Source of the DNA: Streptomyces tagetis
GTDB taxonomy: Bacteria > Actinomycetota > Actinomycetes > Streptomycetales > Streptomycetaceae
DNA length: 64,000 bases
NCBI RefSeq assembly: GCF_018069565.1
Contig: NZ_JAGPNL010000003.1
Coordinates: 372,001-436,000 of the forward strand
Reading direction: 5' to 3'
Made by a program: the position numbers and the translations under genes. Positions 17,104 to 26,120 of the stretch are shown piece by piece. How positions within the stretch are numbered: position 1 is the first letter of the stretch; every line of letters begins with the position of its first letter. Under the pieces are notes generated by a model. That model was not told the origin of the DNA and searched no databases. It worked only from the letters and a program-made list of their open reading frames with translations.

Positions 17104-18075
17104 CTACAGACCGCCCTCCGTCATCCCGTGGACGGCCGGGATCGAGCCCAGGCGGCCCTTTTGGAAGTCCTCGAAGGCTTGCTGGAGTTCCTCGCGGGTG
17201 TTCATGACGAACGGGCCGTAGTGGGCCATCGGCTCCCGGATCGGCCGGCCGCCGAGCAGGACGATCTCCAGGTCGGGGGTGTGGGAGTCCTGCTTCTCGT
17301 CCGCGCGGACGGTCAGCGAGGAGCCCGCGCCGAAGACGGCGGTCTGGCCCAGGTGGACCGGGCGCCGCTCGGCGCCGACGCTGCCGCGGCCGGCCATGAC
17401 GTAGGCGAGGCCGTTGAAGTCCTCGCGCCAGGGCAGGGTGACCTCGGCGCCCGGCGCCAGCGTCGCGTGGATCATGGTGATGGGGGTGTGGGTGATGCCG
17501 GGGCCCTCGTGGCCGTCCAGCTCGCCCGCGATGACGCGCAGGAGCGCGCCGCCGTCGGGGGAGGTCAGGAGCTGGACGCTGCCGCCGCGGATGTCCTGGT
17601 AGCGCGGGGCCATCATCTTGTCCTCGGCCGGCAGGTTCACCCAGAGCTGGAGGCCGTGGAAGAGGCCGCCGGAGACGACCAGTTCCTCCGGCGGGGCCTC
17701 GATGTGCAGGAGGCCGGAGCCGGCCGTCATCCACTGGGTGTCGCCGTCGGTGATGGTCCCGCCGCCGCCGTGGCTGTCCTGGTGGTCGAAGGTGCCGTCG
17801 ATGATGTAGGTGACGGTCTCGAAGCCGCGGTGGGGGTGCCAGGGCGTTCCCTTGGGCTCGCCGGGCGCGTACTCCACCTCACCCATCTGGTCCATCATGA
17901 TGAACGGGTCGAGATGGCGGTAGTTGATCCCGGCGAACGCGCGGCGCACCGGGAAGCCCTCCCCCTCGAAACCGCCGGGCGCGGTCGTGACGGTGAGCAC
18001 GGGACGCGCGACGGCGTCGGCGGGCGCGGATACACGGGGCAGCGTCAACGGGTTCTCGACGGTCACTGCGGGCAT
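17104..18075 (-). CDS. pirin family protein
   Basis: A 323-aa bicupin. The first cupin carries the pirin signature HPHRGFETVTY with metal-binding histidines, followed by a later His (GLLHIEAPPEE) and Glu. The second cupin spans about residues 180-280, and the C-terminus has REPMAHYGPFVMNTREELQQ. Some pirins are quercetin dioxygenases and others bind transcription or metabolic enzymes; in S. ambofaciens a pirin was linked to beta-oxidation and redox control. The location next to an SseB-like gene and an acyl-CoA dehydrogenase fits, but the link is inference. GAGGAGG precedes the ATG. A degraded partial copy lies 1.4 kb away. Confidence 0.93.
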   Translation of the reverse strand: MPAVTVENPLTLPRVSAPADAVARPVLTVTTAPGGFEGEGFPVRRAFAGINYRHLDPFIMMDQMGEVEYAPGEPKGTPWHPHRGFETVTYIIDGTFDHQDSHGGGGTITDGDTQWMTAGSGLLHIEAPPEELVVSGGLFHGLQLWVNLPAEDKMMAPRYQDIRGGSVQLLTSPDGGALLRVIAGELDGHEGPGITHTPITMIHATLAPGAEVTLPWREDFNGLAYVMAGRGSVGAERRPVHLGQTAVFGAGSSLTVRADEKQDSHTPDLEIVLLGGRPIREPMAHYGPFVMNTREELQQAFEDFQKGRLGSIPAVHGMTEGGL

Positions 18076-18141
18076 GTCGGTACCTCCTCGGGTACGACCA
18101 CTTTAGTTGAGCGTTGAACTTCTTGCCACCCCCAACCGAGA

Positions 18142-18169
18142 GAGCCCGGAGGGCATTCCCTCCGGGCTC
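18142..18169 (-). terminator. hairpin terminator after the SseB-like gene
   Basis: Perfect 12-bp stem (18142-18153 with 18158-18169; left arm GAGCCCGGAGGG) and a CATT loop, 38 bp past the stop of the minus-strand gene at 18207 and before the start of the pirin gene. Confidence 0.75.
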
Positions 18170-18206
18170 GCTTCGAGTGGGGCACGTCAGCCGCGCGTCC
18201 GGCGCG

Positions 18207-18671
18207 TCATCCGTACATCCGGCGCATGGCGAAATCGACCATCTGTTCGACGGCCTTGGCGTCGAACACCATCCGGTGCTCGCCCTCCATGTCCAGCACG
18301 AAGCCGTACCCCGTCGGCAGCAGGTCGATCACCTCCGCGCCGGTGATCACGAAGTACTTGGACTCCTTGCCCGCGTAGCGGCGCAACTCCTTGAGCGAGG
18401 TGAACATCGGGATCACCGGCTGCTGTGTGTTGTGAAGGGCCAGGAAGCCGGGGTTGTCGCCGCGTGGGCAGTAGACCTTCGAGGTGGCGAAGATCTGCTG
18501 GAAGTCCTCGGCGGCCATCTGCCCGGTCGTGAAGGCGCGCACCGCGTCCGCGAGCGAAGGCGGGGACGGCTCGGGGTACAGCGGCGGCTGTTGCCCGTAT
18601 CCGCCGGACATCGGCTGCTGCGGCGGGGCGTACTGCTGCTGAGGGCCCGCGGTCTGGTCGTAGCCGTACAT
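18207..18671 (-). CDS. SseB family protein
   Basis: A 154-aa protein. The first 45 residues are Gln/Pro/Gly/Tyr-rich and likely disordered (QQQYAPPQQP). Residues 45-154 match the SseB N-terminal domain pattern: helix ADAVRAFTTGQM, strand KVYCPRGDNPGFLALHNTQQPVIPMFTSLKELRRY, then AEVIDLLPTGYGFVLD. The role of the family in actinobacteria is unknown; the Salmonella name comes from serine sensitivity. A TACTCT element (18684 down to 18679) lies 7 nt before the ATG, which suggests leaderless transcription. It is divergent from the acyl-CoA dehydrogenase. Confidence 0.78.
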   Translation of the reverse strand: MYGYDQTAGPQQQYAPPQQPMSGGYGQQPPLYPEPSPPSLADAVRAFTTGQMAAEDFQQIFATSKVYCPRGDNPGFLALHNTQQPVIPMFTSLKELRRYAGKESKYFVITGAEVIDLLPTGYGFVLDMEGEHRMVFDAKAVEQMVDFAMRRMYG

Positions 18672-18721
18672 GCGGCAAAGAGTAACGAGTCACAGATGGA
18701 CCGCTTGGGGTTGCTTCTTAT

Positions 18722-18733
18722 TACCGACGGGTA
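18722..18733. promoter_or_regulatory. candidate operator (TACCGACGGGTA) upstream of acyl-CoA dehydrogenase
   Basis: TACC and GGTA arms flank GACG within an AT-richer stretch (CTTATTACC...GTAGCATCAT) about 80-90 bp before the dehydrogenase start and about 50 bp before the divergent SseB-like gene. It resembles short palindromes used by TetR-type fatty-acid regulators, but the protein that would bind is not known. Confidence 0.35.
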
Positions 18734-18812
18734 GCATCATCGAAACACCAATCGGAACGTGTACGGACGCGAGGAGACAGTGCCTCGCCGATCTCTCAAC
18801 GGAGCCATCGCC

Positions 18813-20639
18813 ATGGGGCACTACAAGCCGAATCTCCGGGACATCGAGTTCAACCTCTTCGAGGTGCTCGGCCGCGACAAGCTGTACGGCACCGGCCCGT
18901 TCGCGGAGATGGACACCGACACCGCCCGCAGCGTCCTGGAGGAGCTGACCCGGCTCGCCGAGAACGAGCTGGCCGAGTCCTTCACCGACGCCGACCGCAA
19001 CCCGCCGGTCTTCGACCCGGAGACGAACACCGCTCCGGTCCCCGCGTCCTTCAAGAAGAGCTACCAGGCCTTCATGGACTCCGAGTACTGGCGGCTCGGC
19101 CTGCCCGAGGCCATCGGCGGCACCACCGCGCCGCCCTCGCTGATCTGGGCCTACGCCGAGCTGATCCTGGGCGCCAACCCGGCCGTGTGGATGTACTCCT
19201 CCGGCCCCGCCTTCGCCGGCATCCTCCACGACGAGGGCACCGACGAGCAGAAGAAGATCGCCAAGATCGCCGTCGAGCGCCAGTGGGGCTCCACCATGGT
19301 CCTCACCGAGCCCGACGCCGGCTCCGACGTGGGCGCAGGCCGCACCAAGGCCGTCCGGCAGGAGGACGGCTCCTGGCACATCGAGGGCGTGAAGCGCTTC
19401 ATCACCTCGGGCGAGCACGACATGTCCGAGAACATCCTCCACTACGTCCTCGCCCGCCCCGAGGGCGCCGGCCCCGGCACCAAGGGCCTCTCCCTCTTCC
19501 TCGTCCCGAAGTACCTCTTCGACGCCGAGACCGGCGAGCCGGGCGAGCGCAACGGCGTCTACGCCACCAACGTCGAGCACAAGATGGGCCTCAAGGCGTC
19601 CAACACCTGCGAGATGACCTTCGGCGACCGCCACCCCGCCAAGGGCTGGCTGATCGGCGAGAAGCACGACGGCATCCGCCAGATGTTCCGCATCATCGAG
19701 TTCGCCCGCATGATGGTCGGCACGAAGGCGATCTCCACCCTCTCCACCGGCTACCTCAACGCCCTGGAGTACGCCAAGGAGCGCGTCCAGGGCCCCGACC
19801 TGGCCAACTTCATGGACAAGGCCGCGCCCAAGGTCACCATCACCCACCACCCCGACGTGCGCCGCTCGCTCATGACGCAGAAGGCGTACGCGGAGGGCAT
19901 GCGCGCGCTGGTCCTCTACACCGCCTCCGTCCAGGACACCATCGCGGTCAAGGAGGCCGAGGGCGAGGACACCAGCGCCGACCACGCCCTCAACGACCTG
20001 CTCCTGCCCATCGTCAAGGGGTACGGCTCCGAGAAGGGCTACGAGCAGCTCGCCCAGTCGCTCCAGACCTTCGGCGGCTCCGGCTTCCTGCAGGAGTACC
20101 CGATCGAGCAGTACATCCGCGACTCCAAGATCGACACCCTCTACGAGGGCACCACGGCCATCCAGGGCCAGGACTTCTTCTTCCGGAAGATCGTCCGCAA
20201 CCAGGGCGCCGCGCTCAACTCCCTCGCCGAGGACATCAAGAAGTTCCTCGCCCTCGCCACCGGCGGCGAGCAGCTCTCCGCCGCCCGCGAGCACCTGGCG
20301 AAGGCCGCCGTCGAGCTGGAGGCCCTGGTCGGCCTCATGCTCACCGACCTGGCCGCCACCGAGCAGGACGTCAAGAACATCTACAAGGTCGGGCTCAACA
20401 CCACCCGCCTGCTGATGGCCTCCGGCGACGTGATCGTCGGCTACCTGCTCCTCAAGGGCGCCGCCGTCGCCGCCGAGAAGCTGCCGACCGCCTCCGCCAG
20501 GGACCGGGCCTTCTACACCGGCAAGATCGCCGCGGCGACGTTCTTCGCCGCCACCGTCCTGCCCGGCGTCACCCTGGCCCGCAAGGTCGCCCAGGGCGTC
20601 GAGCTGGACCTCATGGAGCTGGACGAGGCCGCCTTCTGA
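18813..20639 (+). CDS. acyl-CoA dehydrogenase, FadE-type long form
   Basis: A 608-aa flavoprotein that desaturates acyl-CoA at the alpha-beta bond, the first step of beta-oxidation. Landmarks are the helical N-terminal domain, [19 protein letters not shown] (FAD-binding mid domain), [14 protein letters not shown], and the C-terminal [18 protein letters not shown] segment with the catalytic-region Glu. Residues about 470-600 extend past the usual 380-aa core, as in long FadE-like actinobacterial enzymes with a DUF-type C-terminal domain. ATG 18813 (GGAG upstream) matches the usual start [10 protein letters not shown]; a GTG at 18780 with GAGGAG is an in-frame alternative. A strong terminator follows. 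Confidence 0.93.
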   Translation: MGHYKPNLRDIEFNLFEVLGRDKLYGTGPFAEMDTDTARSVLEELTRLAENELAESFTDADRNPPVFDPETNTAPVPASFKKSYQAFMDSEYWRLGLPEAIGGTTAPPSLIWAYAELILGANPAVWMYSSGPAFAGILHDEGTDEQKKIAKIAVERQWGSTMVLTEPDAGSDVGAGRTKAVRQEDGSWHIEGVKRFITSGEHDMSENILHYVLARPEGAGPGTKGLSLFLVPKYLFDAETGEPGERNGVYATNVEHKMGLKASNTCEMTFGDRHPAKGWLIGEKHDGIRQMFRIIEFARMMVGTKAISTLSTGYLNALEYAKERVQGPDLANFMDKAAPKVTITHHPDVRRSLMTQKAYAEGMRALVLYTASVQDTIAVKEAEGEDTSADHALNDLLLPIVKGYGSEKGYEQLAQSLQTFGGSGFLQEYPIEQYIRDSKIDTLYEGTTAIQGQDFFFRKIVRNQGAALNSLAEDIKKFLALATGGEQLSAAREHLAKAAVELEALVGLMLTDLAATEQDVKNIYKVGLNTTRLLMASGDVIVGYLLLKGAAVAAEKLPTASARDRAFYTGKIAAATFFAATVLPGVTLARKVAQGVELDLMELDEAAF

Positions 20640-20693
20640 CCCCGGTCCGGGCCGCGCGCCCGGACCCCCGAAGGGTGCCTCCACACTCTCCTC

Positions 20694-20729
20694 ACGGGGC
20701 CCGCTCCCACCGACGGGAGCGGGCCCCGT
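20694..20729 (+). terminator. hairpin terminator after acyl-CoA dehydrogenase
   Basis: Perfect 15-bp stem (20694-20708 with 20715-20729; left arm ACGGGGCCCGCTCCC) and a 6-nt loop, 55 bp past the stop and just upstream of the next promoter. Confidence 0.8.
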
Positions 20730-20749
20730 CCCGTCGTTAAGGTGAACCC

Positions 20750-22069
20750 ATGAGCGAACCTCCCCGTTTCGACCGCGGTCACACCGACGACCTGATGTCC
20801 TTCCTGGCCGCCAGTCCGACGCCGTACCACGCCGTGGCCAACGCCGCCGAACGGCTGGAGAAGGCCGGCTTCCGGCAGGTCTCGGAGACGGCCTCCTGGG
20901 ACGAGTCGGCGGAGGTCTCCGCCGCGGGGAGCGGCGGACGGTACGTGCTGCGCGGCGGCGCGATCGTGGCCTGGTACGTGCCCGAGGGCGCCCGGCCGCA
21001 CACCCCCTTCCGCATCGTCGGCGCGCACACCGACTCGCCCAACCTGCGGGTCAAGCCCCGCCCGGACAGCGGGGCGCACGGCTGGCGCCAGGTCGCCGTG
21101 GAGATCTACGGCGGACCGCTGCTCAACTCCTGGCTCGACCGCGACCTCGGCCTCGCCGGCCGGCTGAGCCTGCGCGACGGCACCACCCGCCTGGTCGACG
21201 TCGCCCGGCCGCTGCTGCGCGTGCCCCAGCTCGCCATCCACCTGGACCGCACGGTCTCCGCCGAGGGCCTCAAGCTGGACAAGCAGCGCCACCTCCAGCC
21301 CGTGTGGGGCCTCGCCGACACCGTCCGCGACGGCGACCTCGTCGCCTTCCTGGAGGAGGAGGCGGGGATCGCCCCGGGCGAGGTGACCGGCTGGGACCTG
21401 ATGACCCACCCCGTGGAGCCCCCGGCGTACCTGGGCCGCGACCGCGAGCTGGTGGCCGGCCCGCGCATGGACAACCTGCTCTCCGTGCACGCCGGGGTGG
21501 CCGCGCTGACCGCCGCCGCCTCCTCCGGCGGGCCGCTGCCGTACGTCCCCGTCCTCGCCGCCTTCGACCACGAGGAGAACGGCTCCCAGTCGGACACCGG
21601 CGCCGACGGCCCGCTGCTCGGCGGGGTGCTGGAGCGCTCCGTCCTGGCACGCGGCGGCTCCTGGGAGGACCGGGCGCGGGCCTTCGCGGGCACCGTGTGC
21701 CTCTCCTCCGACACCGGGCACGCCGTCCACCCCAACTACGCCGAGCGGCACGACCCGACGCACCACCCGCGCGTCAACGGCGGCCCCATCCTCAAGGTCA
21801 ACGTCAACAACCGCTACGCGACGGACGGTTCGGGCCGGGCGGTGTTCGCCGCCGCCTGCGAGAAGGCGGGCGTGCCCTTCCAGACCTTCGTCTCGAACAA
21901 CTCCATGCCCTGCGGCACCACCATCGGCCCGATCACCGCGGCCCGGCACGGCATCCAGACCGTCGACATCGGCGTGGCGATCCTGTCGATGCACAGCGCG
22001 CGGGAGTTGTGCGGCGCCGAGGACCCCCACCTCCTCGCCGAGGCGCTGACGGCGTTCCTGACGGGCTGA
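20750..22069 (+). CDS. M18 family aminopeptidase
   Basis: A 439-aa zinc aminopeptidase of the M18 (ApeB/aspartyl aminopeptidase) family. Metal and catalytic motifs are in order: GAHTDSPNLRVK (first His and Asp), PRMDNLLSVHA, DHEENGSQSDTGADGP (catalytic Glu), SSDTGHAVHPNYAERHDPTHHP and a final MHSARELCG with the last His ligand. It is cytosolic and forms large tetrahedral oligomers in other bacteria. TAAGGT at 20738-20743 lies 6 nt before the ATG and no ribosome site is visible, so a leaderless transcript is likely. Confidence 0.95.
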   Translation: MSEPPRFDRGHTDDLMSFLAASPTPYHAVANAAERLEKAGFRQVSETASWDESAEVSAAGSGGRYVLRGGAIVAWYVPEGARPHTPFRIVGAHTDSPNLRVKPRPDSGAHGWRQVAVEIYGGPLLNSWLDRDLGLAGRLSLRDGTTRLVDVARPLLRVPQLAIHLDRTVSAEGLKLDKQRHLQPVWGLADTVRDGDLVAFLEEEAGIAPGEVTGWDLMTHPVEPPAYLGRDRELVAGPRMDNLLSVHAGVAALTAAASSGGPLPYVPVLAAFDHEENGSQSDTGADGPLLGGVLERSVLARGGSWEDRARAFAGTVCLSSDTGHAVHPNYAERHDPTHHPRVNGGPILKVNVNNRYATDGSGRAVFAAACEKAGVPFQTFVSNNSMPCGTTIGPITAARHGIQTVDIGVAILSMHSARELCGAEDPHLLAEALTAFLTG

Positions 22070-22086
22070 GGCGGGCCGGGGCGGGC

Positions 22087-22135
22087 CGGGGTGTTGCCGG
22101 GGCGTACCGCTGCGGCTCGCGTCGGCAACACCCCG
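22087..22135 (+). terminator. hairpin with long loop after the aminopeptidase
   Basis: 13-bp perfect arms (CGGGGTGTTGCCG and CGGCAACACCCCG) separated by 23 nt, starting 18 bp past the stop. It may be a terminator, or part of the leader of the small membrane protein that follows. Confidence 0.5.
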
Positions 22136-22226
22136 TCGCCGCATGGGTGTTCCGCCCGGGGGTACCCGAACGGACCGGATCGGCCGGAGAGTCCGGCCCG
22201 ACCGGACCTACAGGGAGGCGACGCTC

Positions 22227-22478
22227 ATGGGCCTCGGCGGATGCATCATCCTCATCGCCGTGGGAGCCATCCTCACGTTCGCGACCGACTGGGAGATGCG
22301 GGGCGTCGACCTCGACCTGGTCGGCGTCATCCTCATGGTCGTCGGACTGATCGGGGTCGCCACGTTCGGCAGCATCGCCCGGCGACGCCGGGTGGTGATG
22401 CCGCCGGCGACCCCGATCGTCGAGGACCGGCCCCACCACCACCCCCGCGACGGGTACGACGACGGCTACGGCGTCTGA
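22227..22478 (+). CDS. DUF6458 family small membrane protein
   Basis: An 83-aa protein with two hydrophobic helices (GCIILIAVGAILTFATDWEM and LDLVGVILMVVGLIGVATFG) and a His/Asp-rich tail (HHHPRDGYDDGYG). The pattern MGLGGCI, then DLDLVGVILMVVGL is that of the actinobacterial DUF6458 family, which has no known function. GGAGG lies about 10 nt before the ATG; longer in-frame starts upstream lack a ribosome site. The last 13 bp overlap the convergent thioredoxin-NHL gene. Confidence 0.8.
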   Translation: MGLGGCIILIAVGAILTFATDWEMRGVDLDLVGVILMVVGLIGVATFGSIARRRRVVMPPATPIVEDRPHHHPRDGYDDGYGV

Positions 22479-24325
22479 TCCGCGCCGGCGCCGGCTTCGG
22501 CGTCCAGTCCGGCGAGGACCAGCGGCAGCCGCGTGGCGCCGGACGCGGTCAGCCGGACCGGGACGCCCCAGTCCTGCTGGTGGACGTGGCAGGCCGGGTA
22601 CTCGTTGGCCGGGTCGTCGTCGCAGGACGCGGCCATCGCGGAGACGTGCAGGACGCCCTCCGGCACCCCGGAGTCCAGCTCCAGGACCCGGCGGAGGTCG
22701 GTCCCCGCGCCCTCCCCCGAGCGCAGCAGCTCGGGCGGGGTGGCGGAGACCAGCAGCCGGGTCGAGGGCCCGTAGCGGGTGTCGAGCTTCTGCCCGGCGG
22801 GCGCCTGGAAGACCACGTCGAGCCGGAGGGTGCCCGGGGCCACCTCGGTCGCCTCGCGCCGCGTGCGGTGGGCGACCGCCTCGACGCGGACCGCCTCCTC
22901 GGGCAGCCGCAGCCGGGTCAGCCGGTGCCGGGCCGACTCCACGACCACGATGTCGTCGCCCACGAGGACGGCGTCGCTCGGCTCGCGCAGGTCGGTGGCG
23001 AGCGTCGTCACCTGCCCGGTCGCCGGGTCGTAGCGGCGCAGGGCGTGGTTGTAGGTGTCGGCGACCGCGACCGAGCCGTCGGGGAGCACGGTGACGCCCA
23101 GCGGGTGCTGGAGCAGGGCCTGGCCGGCCTCCCCGTCGCGGTGGCCGAAGTCGAACAGGCCGGTGCCGACGGCGGTGTGGACGGTGCCGTCGGCGTCCAC
23201 GAAGCGCAGGGCGGAGGTCTCGGAGTCGGCGAGCCAGAGCCGGTCGGCGCCGGCCGCGAGCCCGGACGGCTGGGCGAACCACGCCTGGGCGCCGGGTCCG
23301 TCGACGAGCCCCTCGTTGGTGGTGCCGGCGGTGACGCTCACACGGCCGTCGGCCGGGTCGTAGGCCCAGAGCTGGTGGACGCCGGCCATGGCGATCCACA
23401 CCCGGTCCCGCCACCAGGCGACGTCCCAGGGCGAGGAGAGGCCGACCTCGCGCCCGGGGCCCTCGGTGGGCTCGCCCTGCATCCACTGGCGGCCGGTGCC
23501 GGCCAGGGTGGTGACCTCGCCGGTCGCCGGGTCGAAGCGGCGCAGCGCGTGGTTGACGGTGTCGGCGACGACGACCGTGCCGTCGGGCAGCGCCGCGAGG
23601 CCCTGCGGCTCCTGGAAACGGGCCCGGTCCGCCGGGCCGTCGGCCAGCCCCCGGGTGCCGTCGCCGATCCGGCGCAGGACGCTCTCCCCGTCCTCGGCCA
23701 GCTCGACGAGCTGGTGCCGGGTGGTGTCGCTGACCAGGAAGGTCCCGGTGGGCAGCAGCAGCGCCTTGCCGGGGAAGCGCAGCACGGTCGGCTCCGGCTC
23801 CGGCGCCACATAAGGCCCGTCGCCACGCCGCAGGGTGCCCTTCGCGGCGTGCTCCGCCTCCAGCTCCTCCACCAGCTTCTCGATGGCGTGCGCGTGCCCC
23901 TCGCCGGCGTGCTGGGCGACGATGTGGCCCTCGGGGTCGATGACGACCAGCGTGGGCCAGGCCCGCACCGCGTACTGCTTCCAGGTGGCCAGCTCCGGGT
24001 CGTCGAGCACCGGGTGCTCCACGCCGTACCGCTCGACCGCGTCGACCACCGCCCGGTGCTCGGCCTCGTGCGCGAACTTCGGCGAGTGCACGCCGACGAT
24101 CACGAGGGTGTCCCGGTGCTTCTCCTCCAGCTCCCGCAGCTCGTCGAGGACGTGGAGGCAGTTGACACAGCAGAAGGTCCAGAAATCGAGCACCACGATC
24201 CGGCCTCGGAGCTCCGCGAGGGACAGCTCCTTGCCGCCGGTGTTGATCCAGGACCGTCCTCGCAGCTCAGGGGCGCGGACGCGGGCACGTCGGGGCGCGG
24301 GGGTGGGCGCCGGAGCATCGTTCAT
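22466..24325 (-). CDS. thioredoxin-like plus NHL-repeat protein (NHLRC2-like)
   Basis: A 619-aa protein. Residues 15-165 form a TlpA/AhpC-like thioredoxin fold with FWTFCCVNCLHVLDEL (CxxC redox pair preceded by an extra Cys) and the cis-Pro region RAWPTLVVIDPEGH. Residues about 180-480 form a six-bladed NHL beta-propeller (repeated PxGLAxxPDGxxxVADTxNHALRRxDPATG units). A C-terminal beta domain with a further Cys pair (ASCDDDPANEYPACHVHQQDWG) follows. This architecture equals human NHLRC2 and its bacterial homologues, whose biochemical role is unsettled. No signal peptide, so likely cytoplasmic. Confidence 0.9.
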   Translation of the reverse strand: MNDAPAPTPAPRRARVRAPELRGRSWINTGGKELSLAELRGRIVVLDFWTFCCVNCLHVLDELRELEEKHRDTLVIVGVHSPKFAHEAEHRAVVDAVERYGVEHPVLDDPELATWKQYAVRAWPTLVVIDPEGHIVAQHAGEGHAHAIEKLVEELEAEHAAKGTLRRGDGPYVAPEPEPTVLRFPGKALLLPTGTFLVSDTTRHQLVELAEDGESVLRRIGDGTRGLADGPADRARFQEPQGLAALPDGTVVVADTVNHALRRFDPATGEVTTLAGTGRQWMQGEPTEGPGREVGLSSPWDVAWWRDRVWIAMAGVHQLWAYDPADGRVSVTAGTTNEGLVDGPGAQAWFAQPSGLAAGADRLWLADSETSALRFVDADGTVHTAVGTGLFDFGHRDGEAGQALLQHPLGVTVLPDGSVAVADTYNHALRRYDPATGQVTTLATDLREPSDAVLVGDDIVVVESARHRLTRLRLPEEAVRVEAVAHRTRREATEVAPGTLRLDVVFQAPAGQKLDTRYGPSTRLLVSATPPELLRSGEGAGTDLRRVLELDSGVPEGVLHVSAMAASCDDDPANEYPACHVHQQDWGVPVRLTASGATRLPLVLAGLDAEAGAGADQTP

Positions 24326-24487
24326 GCTTCAAGCTTGCCACCCTGGTATGAACGTCGGATCACACCCGTACGGCGGGGGGCGCGACGAATGGACGAATGG
24401 CTGCAGGCGGGAACGAAACGACTATCCGTGAGACAGCGCCCGGCGCTGTGTAGCCAGGGCGGCGCAGACCCCGGGGTTGCATGGTTC

Positions 24488-25336
24488 TCACCTGAGTGTC
24501 TGCAGGGCGCTCGTGATCAGCCCGCGGGCCTTCACGCCGTAGACGGCCATGTCGGCGAGTTCGGTGAACGTGTCCGCGTACGCGGCAACCTCACTCGGCT
24601 GGGTAAGCGTGAGGTAGCCGGAGACCAGCTCAACGTTCACCTGTCCGGTGTCGAAGATCCAGAACCCTTCCACCGGCATCCGGGAGCGTTCGGTTCGTGT
24701 GGGGACCACGCCCAGGCTGACGCTGGGCAGTGAGCCGACCGTGAGGAGGTGGCGGAGCTGTTCCTCCTGCACGTCCGCCCCGCCGAGCCCGTTCCGCAAG
24801 ACCGATTCCTCAACCAGGAAAGCAAACCGCCGGTCACCTTCGTAGAGGACGCGCTGACGTTCCATGCGGACGGCGACCGCGTCGGCCACGTCGTCCACCT
24901 CCACGCGCCTCCGCTGGACGGCACGCAAAACCGCTTCGGTGTAGCCGTAGGTCTGGATCAGGCCCGGAATGAACCACGAGGAGTAGGAGCGGAACCGGCG
25001 GGTTCGCCCGAAGAGCGGAAGACGGGCTTCCTGTGCCTGCTTGAGCCCGGCGCGTTCCATGCGCCGCCACCCGACCCACATGCCTTCGACGGTACGCAGC
25101 GAGGCCAACAGGTCTTCCGTTTGATCTTCCGACCCGCACGCCTGGCACCACGCCCGGATGTCGTCAGCGGACGGAGGCGTGCGCGCGTTCATGATCCGTG
25201 ACGACTTGGACGGGTGCCAGGAGCACAGACGGGCGATGTCCCGTCCAGTGAGGCCGGCATCCCGGCACAGCTCGGCGAGTCGATTCGCCAGATCCTGCCG
25301 GGCCTGCTGTGCGCTTGATGAGGGTGAGATGGCCAT
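24488..25336 (-). CDS. XRE-family regulator with DUF5753 domain (WhiJ/AbaA type)
   Basis: A 282-aa protein. Residues 12-60 are a helix-turn-helix of the Xre type (LANRLAELCRDAGLTGRDIARLCSWHPSKSSRIM). Residues about 95-275 are the DUF5753 domain (SSWFIPGLIQTYGYTEAVLRA, EESVLRNGLGG, WIFDTGQVNVELVSGYLTLTQPSEVAAYADTF), which is thought to sense a ligand or a small partner protein. Streptomyces has dozens of paralogs that control development and secondary metabolism together with adjacent small proteins. It is the last gene of a three-gene cluster: 12 bp after the DUF6879 gene on the same strand. Confidence 0.92.
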   Translation of the reverse strand: MAISPSSSAQQARQDLANRLAELCRDAGLTGRDIARLCSWHPSKSSRIMNARTPPSADDIRAWCQACGSEDQTEDLLASLRTVEGMWVGWRRMERAGLKQAQEARLPLFGRTRRFRSYSSWFIPGLIQTYGYTEAVLRAVQRRRVEVDDVADAVAVRMERQRVLYEGDRRFAFLVEESVLRNGLGGADVQEEQLRHLLTVGSLPSVSLGVVPTRTERSRMPVEGFWIFDTGQVNVELVSGYLTLTQPSEVAAYADTFTELADMAVYGVKARGLITSALQTLR

Positions 25337-25348
25337 GGTGGTGACAGC

Positions 25349-25867
25349 TCAGCGCGGTCGATACTCCTCGTGCGGAACGGCCCGTTGCCAGGCTGCTTCG
25401 AAGGCGAGGGCGCACAGTTTCACCCGCTCGGGCTCGTCCGTATACTCCCGCCCGTCCTGGTCGAGTTGCCTGTTCCCGGTGAAGTGGTGGAACAGCGCTT
25501 GCCCACTGTCGAACAGCCAGAAGTCAGTACCCGGCAAGGCCAAGTCCGTGGTCTGCCGCCGTGGCAGCCACCGGACCAGTTCACCCGCCGCGATGTTCGT
25601 GAAAGTGCAGTCGTACTCGTACCACACGTAGTCGCTGATCGGCTCCGACACGATCCGAAGCCGCCGGACCACGACCCCTCGGGCCGTCGCTTCGCTTACC
25701 GCGTCGTGCCAGCCGCCCCACCACGAAGAACGGTCAGCGGGGTCGAGGCGCTTCCCCTGCTGCCACGCAATGAACTCGGGGTCATCGAGCATGTAACTGT
25801 CACGCATCTCAAGGAACACCGCCGAGTTCTGTGCTCGTGCCAGTGCATGACGGGCGGGTGGCTGCAC
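25349..25867 (-). CDS. DUF6879 family protein
   Basis: A 172-aa soluble protein typical of the genes next to XRE-DUF5753 regulators. It has EMRDSYMLDDPEFIAWQQGKRLD, GVVVRRLRIVSEPISDYVWYEYDCTFTN (the family core), WLPRRQTTDLALPGTDFWLFDSGQALFHHFTG and a C-terminal helix. In the genetically studied whiJ and abaA loci the partner protein modulates the regulator; a similar role is inferred here. Codon use is slightly less GC-extreme than in the surrounding core genes. Confidence 0.85.
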   Translation of the reverse strand: MQPPARHALARAQNSAVFLEMRDSYMLDDPEFIAWQQGKRLDPADRSSWWGGWHDAVSEATARGVVVRRLRIVSEPISDYVWYEYDCTFTNIAAGELVRWLPRRQTTDLALPGTDFWLFDSGQALFHHFTGNRQLDQDGREYTDEPERVKLCALAFEAAWQRAVPHEEYRPR

Positions 25868-25877
25868 GACCTGCCTC

Positions 25878-26120
25878 TCAGTTGTCGTCCGGGCGCGGGA
25901 TGTACTTCAGCATCACCGCGGGCAGCCGGATGATCGTCTCGTGATCCGGAACGTCCGTGGAGTGGCCCGGGATCGAACCGATCTCCTGGCACGCCTTCAC
26001 CTCGTCCTCGGTCGCCTTGTACGACTGAATCAGAAGGTCGCCGGTCTCCTCGTGAAGCCAGATCGTCGGAAACTCGTCAGTCGGCGTGTTCGGGATGATG
26101 CCGAGGAACTTTAGGGTCAT
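25878..26120 (-). CDS. small protein of the DUF6879/XRE cluster
   Basis: An 80-aa acidic protein (MTLKFLGIIPNTPTDEFPTIW, then EETGDLLIQSYKATEDEVKA, SIPGHSTDVPDHETIIRLPA). As I recall, short proteins with this FxGxxPxxPxxxxPTxWxxExTGDLxxQ pattern commonly precede DUF6879 genes in Streptomyces. The ATG at 26120 has GGGAG upstream; an in-frame ATG at 26198 lacks support. The three genes lie 10 and 12 bp apart and probably form one transcript starting from the 26121-26487 gap. Confidence 0.75.
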   Translation of the reverse strand: MTLKFLGIIPNTPTDEFPTIWLHEETGDLLIQSYKATEDEVKACQEIGSIPGHSTDVPDHETIIRLPAVMLKYIPRPDDN

